Shown here: piece after piece, positions 30,671-37,795 of the stretch
Layout: each line of letters opens with the position of its first letter
Numbering within the stretch: the first letter of the stretch is position 1
NCBI RefSeq assembly: GCF_024793895.1
Contig: NZ_JANUSB010000017.1
Location: forward strand, 248,001 to 312,000
Reading direction: 5' to 3'
Length of the DNA stretch: 64,000 nucleotides
Origin: Serratia sp. AKBS12
GTDB taxonomy: Bacteria > Pseudomonadota > Gammaproteobacteria > Enterobacterales > Enterobacteriaceae
Made by a program: the position numbers and the translations under genes
The notes under the pieces: generated by a model
Database searches by the model: none
What the model saw: only the letters and a program-made list of their open reading frames with translations
Told to the model about the DNA's origin: nothing

Positions 30671-31462
30671 TTAAGCGCCAAGGTTGGCTGGCAGCGGCGC
30701 TTTCAGCCATTTTTGCGACAGGCCGTTCAGCGTCTGGTCCTGCAACGCCTGTTCGATCAGCGCATCCACCTTCGCCTTCAGCGCCGGCTCCCCCAGCCGC
30801 AACCCGACGTAACACGGTGAATCCTTCAGCATGAATTTGGCCACCGGCGCCTTGGCCGGATTTTGCCGAGCGATGGCGCTCACCACCAGATTGCCGGTAG
30901 CGACAAACTGCACCTGCCCGGACAAATAAGCCGACAGCGTGGTGTTGTTGTCTTCATAGCGTTTGATTTGCGCGCCTTTCGGTGCGCTGTCGCTCAGCAC
31001 CATATCTTCTACCGCACCGCGAGTAACGCCGATGGTTTTGCCGTCTAGCGCCGCGGGATCTGTCAGCACCTCGGATTGCGGGCCGAATACGCCAAGGAAG
31101 AACGGGGCGTAAGCACGGCTAAAGGCGATGGCCTTTTCACGCTGCGGATTTTTGCCCAGGCTGGAGATCACCAGATCCACTTTGTTGGTTTGCAGATACG
31201 GCACCCTGTTGGCACTGGTTACCGGCACCAGCTGCAACTTTAGTTTCATCTTGTCGGCCAGATACTGTGCCATATCGATGTCATAACCCTGCGGCTGCAA
31301 ATCGGTGCCAACCGAACCAAACGGTGGGAAATCCTGCGGTACGGCAACCCGCAACACGCCGCGCTGCTGGATGTCTTGCAATTGATCCGCCTGTACCGCC
31401 CCGGCCTGAGCCATCAGTACGATGGCGCCCAATGCGGTGACCCAAATTCTCTTGATGCTCAT
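30671..31462 (-). CDS. ABC transporter substrate-binding protein
   Basis: This periplasmic binding protein of the SBP_bac_3 family has 263 residues. A signal peptide covers about residues 1-25 (cleavage after VQA). The start of the mature fold, QRGVLRVAVPQDFPPFG, and the GYDIDMAQYLADK motif are typical of amino-acid receptors. It is the first gene of the operon that continues through the importer to hpxJ, hpxK, hpxQ, hpxT and hpxP. A sigma-54-type promoter starts about 55 bp upstream of its start codon, so expression should follow nitrogen limitation. Confidence 0.9.
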   Translation of the reverse strand: MSIKRIWVTALGAIVLMAQAGAVQADQLQDIQQRGVLRVAVPQDFPPFGSVGTDLQPQGYDIDMAQYLADKMKLKLQLVPVTSANRVPYLQTNKVDLVISSLGKNPQREKAIAFSRAYAPFFLGVFGPQSEVLTDPAALDGKTIGVTRGAVEDMVLSDSAPKGAQIKRYEDNNTTLSAYLSGQVQFVATGNLVVSAIARQNPAKAPVAKFMLKDSPCYVGLRLGEPALKAKVDALIEQALQDQTLNGLSQKWLKAPLPANLGA

Positions 31463-31515
31463 AGATTATCCCCGAGGGTGGAATGATGAAACAAAAGATT
31501 CTTTGATTCCAACAT

Positions 31516-31531
31516 TGCAACTAATGTGCCA
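31516..31531 (-). promoter_or_regulatory. Sigma-54-type promoter of the ABC-hpxJKQTP operon
   Basis: On the minus strand TGGCACATTAGTTGCA matches the RpoN consensus TGGCACGNNNNTTGCA at all but one conserved base, with the invariant GG and GC ten bases apart. Transcription should start about 12 bp downstream, near 31504, with a leader of about 42 nt. Confidence 0.8.
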
Positions 31532-31641
31532 AAGAAGGCACGCCACGGCTCAGGGGTTATCGAGAGGGAATAGTTGAAGGCGAATCAGTGGTTAATTGAC
31601 CATCATCCAAAGGAAGGTAAAACGATGTGGTTGCAAGGTGC

Positions 31642-31656
31642 GCACCAAAAGAGTGC
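31642..31656 (-). promoter_or_regulatory. NtrC-type enhancer site
   Basis: On the minus strand GCACTCTTTTGGTGC fits the NtrC pattern GCACY-N5-GGTGC completely. Its centre is about 145 bp upstream of the predicted sigma-54 start, the usual enhancer range. A second, imperfect copy (GCACCAAAACAGCGC on the plus strand) lies at 31661-31675, 19 bp away centre to centre. Confidence 0.7.
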
Positions 31657-31664
31657 GCCAGCAC

Positions 31665-31689
31665 CAAAACAGCGCTGACTTAGCGCTGT
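31665..31689 (-). terminator. Terminator of the RpiR regulator gene
   Basis: An 8-bp perfect stem (ACAGCGCT/AGCGCTGT) with a 5-nt loop includes the stop codon of the regulator and is followed by TTTT on the minus strand. It overlaps the weaker NtrC-like site. Confidence 0.6.
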
Positions 31690-32567
31690 TCCAGTTCATC
31701 GAGATCGCCATACAGATCGGCAATCTGATGGATACGCTGGCGCCCTTGCGCCAGCATTTCATGCAACAGAGCATTGCTCAGCAGATTGGCCAGGCTCATG
31801 GCGCTGGCGTAGTTGTCGAACGCCGACACGCTGTCCAACGGCGCGGCCAGATGCCAGTTGGCCAACGGCAACAGCGCCTGCGCCTGCGGTTCGCATATCA
31901 GCAACGTCGGCACCTGCCGACTGTGCAATTGCGTCAACACTGCCCGCAGCTGGCGCGGGCGGCGACGGAACGCCACCACGATCGCCACATCCTGCGGGCT
32001 GACGTCCACCAGTTCCTCCGCCAGCGTTTGCCCCGGTTGCGGCAGCAACAGCACATCCCGCCGCACCTGCAACAGTTGCTGACGCAGGTGCATCGCCACC
32101 GGATAGCCGTTGCGCCAGCCCATTAGCACCACGCGTTTTGCCTGTGCCAATGCGGCGATCACCGCGCCGAACAGTGAGGCGTCAAGCTGATTGACCCAGG
32201 CGGTCAGATTGGCCATTTCCTGCTTGTAATGGCGTGCCAATAGCGTATTGCCCTGCACCGCATCGCGATTGTCGGTAAGTGGCATCCCGCTTTGCCGCAG
32301 GGTACGCAGCTCGTCGCGCATCGCCCGGTAGCTGGCGTATCCCAGCCGTTTGAACAACCGGCTGACGGTAGCCTTGGATACGCCACTCAGCCTGGCAAGG
32401 TCGGCGCTGTTATAACCGATCAGGTCATCAAAATGGTCGATGATAAAAGCCGCCACCCGCTGCTCCTGCGGCGTCAACTGCGGATATTCGCTACGCAAGC
32501 GCTCATCAATCTGCTTCACTTCTGCCTGGCTCCACGCTGTAACCTTTGTTTCAGCGGAGCCTAGCAT
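31680..32567 (-). CDS. RpiR-family transcriptional regulator
   Basis: The 295-residue protein has an N-terminal helix-turn-helix domain (about residues 25-95; SADLARLSGVSKATVSRLF) and a C-terminal SIS domain (about residues 125-265; RVVLMGWRNGYPVAMHL). SIS domains of this family usually sense phosphosugars, but several RpiR proteins control purine catabolism. It sits between the two hpx operons, upstream of one and divergent from the other, and probably controls both. Its ligand and DNA site are unknown; a dyad at 32585-32599 is a candidate site. Confidence 0.85.
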   Translation of the reverse strand: MLGSAETKVTAWSQAEVKQIDERLRSEYPQLTPQEQRVAAFIIDHFDDLIGYNSADLARLSGVSKATVSRLFKRLGYASYRAMRDELRTLRQSGMPLTDNRDAVQGNTLLARHYKQEMANLTAWVNQLDASLFGAVIAALAQAKRVVLMGWRNGYPVAMHLRQQLLQVRRDVLLLPQPGQTLAEELVDVSPQDVAIVVAFRRRPRQLRAVLTQLHSRQVPTLLICEPQAQALLPLANWHLAAPLDSVSAFDNYASAMSLANLLSNALLHEMLAQGRQRIHQIADLYGDLDELEQR

Positions 32568-32584
32568 ATTTCCCCCAGCTGCAT

Positions 32585-32599
32585 CGCAAAATCATTGCG
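32585..32599. promoter_or_regulatory. Candidate operator dyad upstream of hpxW
   Basis: CGCAA-N5-TTGCG is a perfect inverted repeat in the 105-bp gap between the divergent rpiR-type gene and hpxW, 22 bp above the sigma-54 promoter. It could bind the RpiR protein, or be a poor NtrC site. Confidence 0.35.
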
Positions 32600-32620
32600 C
32601 CCCCGCCAACCGCGTAAATC

Positions 32621-32636
32621 TGGAACGGCTCTTGCT
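32621..32636 (+). promoter_or_regulatory. Sigma-54-type promoter of hpxWXYZ
   Basis: TGGAACGGCTCTTGCT differs from the RpoN consensus TGGCACGNNNNTTGCW at one position and has GG and GC correctly spaced. The hpxW start codon follows 37 bp later. Confidence 0.75.
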
Positions 32637-32672
32637 TAACCCAGACAGGGAAAGCATAACAAGGGCGACAAG

Positions 32673-34259
32673 ATGATTAACAGTAACAGTGCACCACTCG
32701 GGATGGCCGTCACGCCGCATCACCTCGCCAGTGAAAGCGCTTTGGCTGTCCTGCGTAAAGGTGGCAATGCCATCGAGGCAATGGTGGCCGCGGCTGCCAC
32801 CATTGCGGTGGCGTACCCGCATATGAACGGTCTGGGGGGCGATGGTTTTTGGCTGATCGTGCCGCCACAGGGCGATCCACTGGCCATCGACGCCAGCGGT
32901 GCCGCCGGCTCGCTGGCCACGCTGGCGTTGTATGCCGGAGAATCACGGATCCCGCATCGCGGACCAAAGGCGGCATTGACCGTTGCCGGTACGGTCGGCG
33001 GCTGGCAGGAGGCGCTGTCGTATGCCGCCGAGCTGGGCGGCAAACCGCTGCCGCTGTCCAGTCTGTTGGCCGATGCCATCCGCTATGCGGCAGACGGCAT
33101 CCCGGTTACCGCCTCGCAGGAAGCCGCCACCCGCAGCAAGCACCATGAATTGGCCGCGCTGGAACATTTCGCCCGGGTTTACCTGCCCCGCGGCGAGATC
33201 CCGCGTTGTGGGCAGCGCTTCTGCCAACCGAAGCTGGCGGAAACCTTGATCACCCTCGCCGAACAGGGTCTGGACAGTTTTTATCGCGGTGAACTGGCCC
33301 AGCGCATGGCCGCCGACATGGCGCAGTTGGGTATGCCGCTCACCGCGCAGGATCTGGCCACTTACCGGCCACGCCGCCGTACGCCGCTGCGCCTGGCGCA
33401 TCAGCAGGGAGAGGTGTTCAACCTGACGCCACCAACCCAGGGTCTGGTATCACTGGCGATCCTTGGCCTGGCCGACCGCCTGCCGCTGGCCAGGCAGAGC
33501 GAGGGCGCAACGGTACACGCCATCGTTGAAGCCACCAAACTGGCGTTCGGGCTACGGGATTGCCACATCACCGATCCGGCCCATATGACGCAGGATCCGC
33601 AGGCACTGCTGGCGGCGGATAGTCTCGATCGGCTGGCACGGCAGATCGATGGTGAGCGTGCCGCCGAATGGGGCAACGGCAAAGGACCTGGCGATACCGT
33701 GTGGATGGGCGTCATGGACAGCAGCGGGCTGGCGGTTTCCTTTATCCAGAGTATTTATCATGAATTCGGCAGCGGTGTGGTGCTGCCAGACAGCGGCATA
33801 TTGTGGCAAAACCGTGGCGCGTCCTTCAGCCTCGACGCCGGGCATTTGCTGGCGCTGGCGCCGGGCAAGCAGCCGTTCCATACCCTTAATCCTGCCGCCG
33901 CACGGCTTTACGACGGCCGTACGCTGGTCTACGGCGCCATGGGCGGCGACGGCCAGCCGCAAACGCAGGCGGCGGTGTTTATTCGCCATGTGGTTCAGGG
34001 ACTACCCTTACAGCAGGCGATCAGCGCGCCGCGCTGGCTGCTTGGCCGCACCTGGGGTGACAGTTCCGACTCATTGAAGCTGGAAAGTCGGTTTGGCACA
34101 GAGACCATCGACTACCTGCGCCAACGCGGGCATCAGGTAGAACTGTTACCGGACTTCAGCGAGGCAGTTGGCCACGCCGGCGCCATCGTGCGCCATACCA
34201 ATGGCATGCTGGAAGGCGCGTTCGATCCGCGCAGTAACGGCAGCGCCGCCGGCTTTTAA
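32673..34259 (+). CDS. hpxW: Oxamate amidohydrolase (gamma-glutamyltransferase family)
   Basis: HpxW is an Ntn hydrolase related to gamma-glutamyltransferase; the Klebsiella pneumoniae enzyme was shown to hydrolyse oxamate to oxalate and ammonia. The 528-residue proenzyme should cut itself before Thr342 (PGDTVWMGVMD), the expected nucleophile of the small subunit. The N-terminal MAVTPHHLASESALAVLRKG and the GGDGQPQTQA segment are family features. No signal peptide is seen, unlike periplasmic GGT, in line with a cytoplasmic catabolic role. It is the first gene of hpxWXYZ. Confidence 0.9.
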   Translation: MINSNSAPLGMAVTPHHLASESALAVLRKGGNAIEAMVAAAATIAVAYPHMNGLGGDGFWLIVPPQGDPLAIDASGAAGSLATLALYAGESRIPHRGPKAALTVAGTVGGWQEALSYAAELGGKPLPLSSLLADAIRYAADGIPVTASQEAATRSKHHELAALEHFARVYLPRGEIPRCGQRFCQPKLAETLITLAEQGLDSFYRGELAQRMAADMAQLGMPLTAQDLATYRPRRRTPLRLAHQQGEVFNLTPPTQGLVSLAILGLADRLPLARQSEGATVHAIVEATKLAFGLRDCHITDPAHMTQDPQALLAADSLDRLARQIDGERAAEWGNGKGPGDTVWMGVMDSSGLAVSFIQSIYHEFGSGVVLPDSGILWQNRGASFSLDAGHLLALAPGKQPFHTLNPAAARLYDGRTLVYGAMGGDGQPQTQAAVFIRHVVQGLPLQQAISAPRWLLGRTWGDSSDSLKLESRFGTETIDYLRQRGHQVELLPDFSEAVGHAGAIVRHTNGMLEGAFDPRSNGSAAGF

Positions 34260-34299
34260 CCCCTGGCCACCATGGCTGAACCACAACGAGGCGTTTTTA

Positions 34300-34503
34300 A
34301 TGAGTAGCCCAAACCACACACTACCTGCTGCCGACTGGGCAGCCTATATCCGCCAGATGGAAGCGGTGCTGGCACTGGAGCTGGACGAGGCGCGCCGCCA
34401 GGAACTGCTGACCCAGTTCCAGCGCATTGCCGCCATGGCGCAACCGCTGATGGCATTGCCGCTCGATCAACGTTTGGAAATCGCCGGGGTGTATCGCGCA
34501 TGA
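34300..34503 (+). CDS. hpxX: HpxX, small AtzG-like subunit (DUF4089)
   Basis: This 67-residue helical protein belongs to DUF4089. In the cyanuric-acid pathway the related AtzG forms a tight complex with the amidase AtzE, similar to GatC with GatA. The body (AADWAAYIRQMEAVLALELD and following) and the C-terminal LPLDQRLEIAGVYRA fit this family. It overlaps hpxY by ATGA, so a stable HpxX-HpxY complex is likely. The start at 34300 is favoured because the longer frame runs into hpxW. Confidence 0.88.
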   Translation: MSSPNHTLPAADWAAYIRQMEAVLALELDEARRQELLTQFQRIAAMAQPLMALPLDQRLEIAGVYRA

Positions 34504-35888
34504 ATCCGTTAAGCCAATGGTCGATCGCCGAGATCCGCACTGCACTACAGCAAGGCGCGATTTCCGCGCGGGAAATTGCCCAGCAGACGCTGGACGGCAT
34601 CGCTACCCTCAACCCGACGCTGAACGCCTACACCCAGGTGACCGGCGAACGCATGCTGAGCGAGGCCGATCGGATCGATCGCGCGCGCGCCAACGGTCAA
34701 CCGCTGCCGAGCCTGGCGGCTATTCCGTACGCGGTAAAAAACCTGTTCGACGTCGCCGGTGAAACCACGCTGGCCGGCGCCAGCCTGTTTAGCGATCGCG
34801 CCCCGGCCCGGCACGACGCCTGGGCGATCGCCCGTCTGGCCGATCGCGGCGCGCTGCTGTCCGGCATGCTGAACATGGACGCTTACGCCTACGGCTTCAC
34901 CACCGAAAACAGCCACTACGGCGCAACCCGCAACCCGCATGACAGATCGCGCATCGCCGGCGGTTCCTCCGGCGGTTCGGCAGCGGCGGTCGCCGCCGGA
35001 CTGGTGAGTTTTTCTCTGGGTAGCGACACCAACGGATCGATCCGCGTTCCGGCGTCGCTGTGCGGCATTTATGGGCTGAAACCGACCTTTGGTCGCCTGT
35101 CGCGCAGCGGTAGCCAGCCGTTCGTCGCCAGCCTGGATCATATTGGCCCATTCGCCCGCCGGGTGCGCGATCTGGCGGCGGTTTACGACGCGATGCAAGG
35201 CACCGATGTCAACGATCGTTTTCAGGCCGAAAAACCATTAACGCTGACCGAGACTACGCTGGCGCGCGGCCAGCAGGGGCTACGCTGTGCGGTACTTGGC
35301 GGCTACTTCCAGCAGTGGTGCAATGAGGACGCCAAAACGGCGGTGCGTCAAGTGGCGCAAGCGCTGGAAGCCACGGAGGAAATCACCCTGCCACAGGCGG
35401 AGCTGGCGCGTTCGGCGGCTTTTATCATCAGCGCGGCCGAAGGCGGCAACCACTATTTGCCGTATCTGCGCAGTGAACCGGCACGCTTCGAACCCAATTC
35501 GCGCGAACGTCTGCTGGCCGGCGCCATGCTGCCGTCCGCCTGGTATGTGCAGGCACAGCGTTTTCGCGCCGATTTTCAACAGCGGTCGCTGCCGCTGTTC
35601 AAGCAATGGGATATTCTGATTGCCCCGGCAACCCCGTGTTGCGCGACGTCTATTGGCCAGGAAACCATGCGCATCAACGGCGCTGATTTACCGATCCGCG
35701 CCAGCATGGGCATGCTGACGCAGCCGATTTCGTTTCTCGGCTTGCCGGTGGTTACCGTGCCGCTAAAAACCGCCGGCGGTCTGCCGATCGGCCTGCAGCT
35801 GATCGCCCCACCGTGGCGCGAAGATCTGGCACTGCGTGCCGCCCACGCCTTGGAACAACGCGGTATCGGCCATTGCGCGCTGCCGTGA
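34500..35888 (+). CDS. hpxY: AtzE-like amidase acting on oxalurate pathway (HpxY)
   Basis: The 462-residue protein is an amidase-signature hydrolase. The triad is visible as Lys80 (PYAVKNLFDVAG), the cis-Ser in GGSSGGSAAAVAAG (Ser156/157) and the nucleophile Ser180 (SDTNGSIRVP). Its nearest functional relative is AtzE, which deaminates 1-carboxybiuret together with AtzG. Here the substrate should be oxalurate or a product derived from it, since HpxJ makes oxalurate and HpxW consumes oxamate. The exact reaction is inferred. Confidence 0.87.
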   Translation: MNPLSQWSIAEIRTALQQGAISAREIAQQTLDGIATLNPTLNAYTQVTGERMLSEADRIDRARANGQPLPSLAAIPYAVKNLFDVAGETTLAGASLFSDRAPARHDAWAIARLADRGALLSGMLNMDAYAYGFTTENSHYGATRNPHDRSRIAGGSSGGSAAAVAAGLVSFSLGSDTNGSIRVPASLCGIYGLKPTFGRLSRSGSQPFVASLDHIGPFARRVRDLAAVYDAMQGTDVNDRFQAEKPLTLTETTLARGQQGLRCAVLGGYFQQWCNEDAKTAVRQVAQALEATEEITLPQAELARSAAFIISAAEGGNHYLPYLRSEPARFEPNSRERLLAGAMLPSAWYVQAQRFRADFQQRSLPLFKQWDILIAPATPCCATSIGQETMRINGADLPIRASMGMLTQPISFLGLPVVTVPLKTAGGLPIGLQLIAPPWREDLALRAAHALEQRGIGHCALP

Positions 35889-35904
35889 TAACAGGAATGA
35901 ATCG

Positions 35905-36288
35905 ATGAAAACTGACTATATTGACCGCCCGGCGGTCGTGGCCGAGGTCACCGCAGCCTTTTATCGCTACGAGCAGGCGCTGATCGGCAATGACATTGAA
36001 ACCCTGGATGCGCTGTTCTGGCACGACGGCCGCACGGTGCGCTATGGCGCCAGCGAAAACCTGTACGGCATCGAGCAGATCCGCGATTTCCGTCGCCAGC
36101 GCCCTTCCGCCGGCTTGGAGCGCCGACTGGAAAATACCGTCATCACCACTTACGGCGACGATATGGCGGTGGCCAGCACCGAGTTCCGGCGGGAAGGCAG
36201 TGAGCGCACTGGTCGCCAGATGCAAACCTGGATCAAACTGCCCATCGGTTGGCGCATCGTGGCGGCGCATGTCAGCCTGATGAGCTAG
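35905..36288 (+). CDS. hpxZ: HpxZ, AtzH-like protein (DUF3225)
   Basis: The 127-residue protein belongs to the DUF3225/SnoaL-like fold, to which AtzH, a 1,3-dicarboxyurea hydrolase, also belongs. Motifs are DALFWHDGRTVRYGASENL near residue 38 and VASTEFRREGSERTGRQMQ. By analogy it hydrolyses a carboxylated urea-type intermediate released by HpxXY. It lies 16 bp after hpxY at the end of the operon. The start at 35905 is chosen because 23 upstream codons overlap hpxY. Confidence 0.85.
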   Translation: MKTDYIDRPAVVAEVTAAFYRYEQALIGNDIETLDALFWHDGRTVRYGASENLYGIEQIRDFRRQRPSAGLERRLENTVITTYGDDMAVASTEFRREGSERTGRQMQTWIKLPIGWRIVAAHVSLMS

Positions 36289-36360
36289 ACCATATGGACA
36301 GGCGGTGTGATTGTTTATAAAGCAACCAAAGGTATTACCTTTAGCTTACCGAGACTACTT

Positions 36361-36639
36361 ATGGCGATGGTAATCGCCATCAAAATCGTTGACGCATTAA
36401 AACAGCGGGTACAGCAGCTTGCGCAAACTCGCCAACGCTCCGCGCACTGGATCATGCGCGAGGCAATCCGCGAATACGTCGAACGTGAAGAAAAACGCGA
36501 GGCGCTGCGCAATGATGCATTGCAAGCATGGGAAACCTATCAGGCCAATGGTAGGCATTTAACGCAGGAATAGGCTGATAACCGGCTGGCCGCGTTGGCA
36601 AACGGCGGTGATCCGGAGATCCCGAAGTGCCACAACTGA
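36361..36639 (+). pseudogene. Ribbon-helix-helix (CopG-type) antitoxin, interrupted by a stop codon
   Basis: The first 70 codons encode a CopG/RHH antitoxin (KIVDALKQRVQQLAQTRQRS and following). TAG at 36571 then ends the frame. Reading on in the same frame gives ADNRLAALANGGDPEIPKCHN and a TGA at 36637, which looks like the normal antitoxin tail that ends over the toxin start (13-bp overlap). A single GAG-to-TAG change explains the break. The truncated protein keeps the DNA-binding part but has lost the C-terminal tail, the part that usually binds the toxin. A GTG start at 36307 is less likely. Confidence 0.72.
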
Positions 36640-36948
36640 TATGGACGCCATCCGCACTCGCTGATGTTCAGCGTTTCATTGCGCTTTCTGGCCGAGAAGG
36701 ATGGCCATGCCGCCAAACGCGCCGTGGCGGCGATACGCCACGGTGTGGCTGTGCTGGCGCGTCAGTCGCAGCTCGGCCGGCCGCTAACCACGCTGGACGC
36801 CGAATTCAGAGAGTGGCCGATCGTTTTTGGCAATAGCGGCTATAGCGCGCTGTACCATTTTGATGGCCGCAACGCGGTGCTGCTGGCCGTACGCCACCAG
36901 GGCAAAGCCGGCCATTCAGCACCAGTAAGCCATAAAATTCACCGTTGA
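36627..36948 (+). pseudogene. RelE/ParE-type toxin, frameshifted
   Basis: The frame opening at GTG 36627 gives MPQLIWTPSALADVQR, the typical start of this ParE-like family, and then loses similarity. The continuation RFLAEKDGHAAKRAVAAIRH up to LLAVRHQGKAGH lies in the next frame from about 36682. The two parts join if one base is removed near 36677-36682, so a 1-nt insertion is inferred. An internal ATG at 36664 could make a 94-residue fragment without the first strand. Its 3' end overlaps the convergent siderophore-interacting gene by 33 bp. Confidence 0.75.
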
Positions 36949-37794
36949 GCGGTCCAGATCGCATTCACCGATCAGATAACGTCGCAGCGCCTTAACGGTG
37001 GAAGATTCGGCAGCTACCCAGGCATAAAACCCGCTGGCACCTTGCGCCCGCTCCCACAGCAGATCGCCGCCCAGACTGTTTTCCGCCAGTGATTGTGCCG
37101 CCGCGCGCGCCGAGGGCGGAATAGCCACCCGCTGACGCACCGCTTCTACCAGCAACGTACCGTGCAATTGCTGCTGACCGACGTCGCGCGGCAGCCAAAA
37201 TACCTCGGCGAACGGAAACTGCGCCACGCTAATGCAGTCGCCGGCAACCGGCACCTCAAAGAACGCCTGCACCCGTGGCGGATTGGCCCGCTGCGCCAAC
37301 TGCTCGAGAATGCCCATTGCCGCCGGCAGTGCGGTTTCATCGGCAATCAATAACCCCTGCTGCATCTGCGGGGGAGCTACCCATTCATAGCCGCCGCTGT
37401 CGCCGTCAAAATCGGCATTGGGCGCCACCGCCTGGATGGTGTCACCCGGCGTCGACTGCAAGGCCCAACGCGATGCCGGACCGTTAACCCCGTGCAATAC
37501 AAACTCCACGTCCATTTCGTTGCAATCGCTGCGCAACGCTCGCAGGGTGTAAGTGCGCATCACCGGCCGCTGCGCTTTGGGTATCGCCATATAATGACGA
37601 TACCAGTCGTCGCTGTTTTCCAGCTGCAGCGTCTGACCATCCTCTGCGGCGAACAGCAGTTTGATGCGCTGATCCGGCGCTTCCAGCTTCATGCGATTGA
37701 CCTGCGGACCGCTGAAGACGCAGCGCAGTAACGATGGAGAAATCTGCCGTTTCTCCTTGAGGGTAAGATCAAAAACTCGATAACTTGCGGACAT
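36916..37794 (-). CDS. Siderophore-interacting FAD protein (ferric-siderophore reductase, ViuB-like)
   Basis: The 292-residue protein belongs to the SIP family of FAD-dependent cytoplasmic reductases that release iron from ferric siderophores. The flavin motif RTYTLRAL is visible at about residue 82, and the NAD(P)H-side motif GLLIADETALPAAMGILEQL in the middle. The C-terminal AYWC ending is usual in the family. It follows the MFS gene by 1 bp and forms a two-gene unit divergent from iucA, so it probably reduces ferric aerobactin. Confidence 0.88.
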   Translation of the reverse strand: MSASYRVFDLTLKEKRQISPSLLRCVFSGPQVNRMKLEAPDQRIKLLFAAEDGQTLQLENSDDWYRHYMAIPKAQRPVMRTYTLRALRSDCNEMDVEFVLHGVNGPASRWALQSTPGDTIQAVAPNADFDGDSGGYEWVAPPQMQQGLLIADETALPAAMGILEQLAQRANPPRVQAFFEVPVAGDCISVAQFPFAEVFWLPRDVGQQQLHGTLLVEAVRQRVAIPPSARAAAQSLAENSLGGDLLWERAQGASGFYAWVAAESSTVKALRRYLIGECDLDRSTVNFMAYWC

Positions 37795-37795
37795 C

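Noticed and set aside
36307..36360. GTG start for the antitoxin
   Set aside because: The 18 extra residues do not resemble ribbon-helix-helix antitoxins, and ATG at 36361 gives the usual N-terminus.
36664..36948. Internal ATG as a genuine start of the ParE-like toxin
   Set aside because: It would remove the conserved first strand and helix that are still readable upstream in the other frame, so a frameshift is the better explanation.
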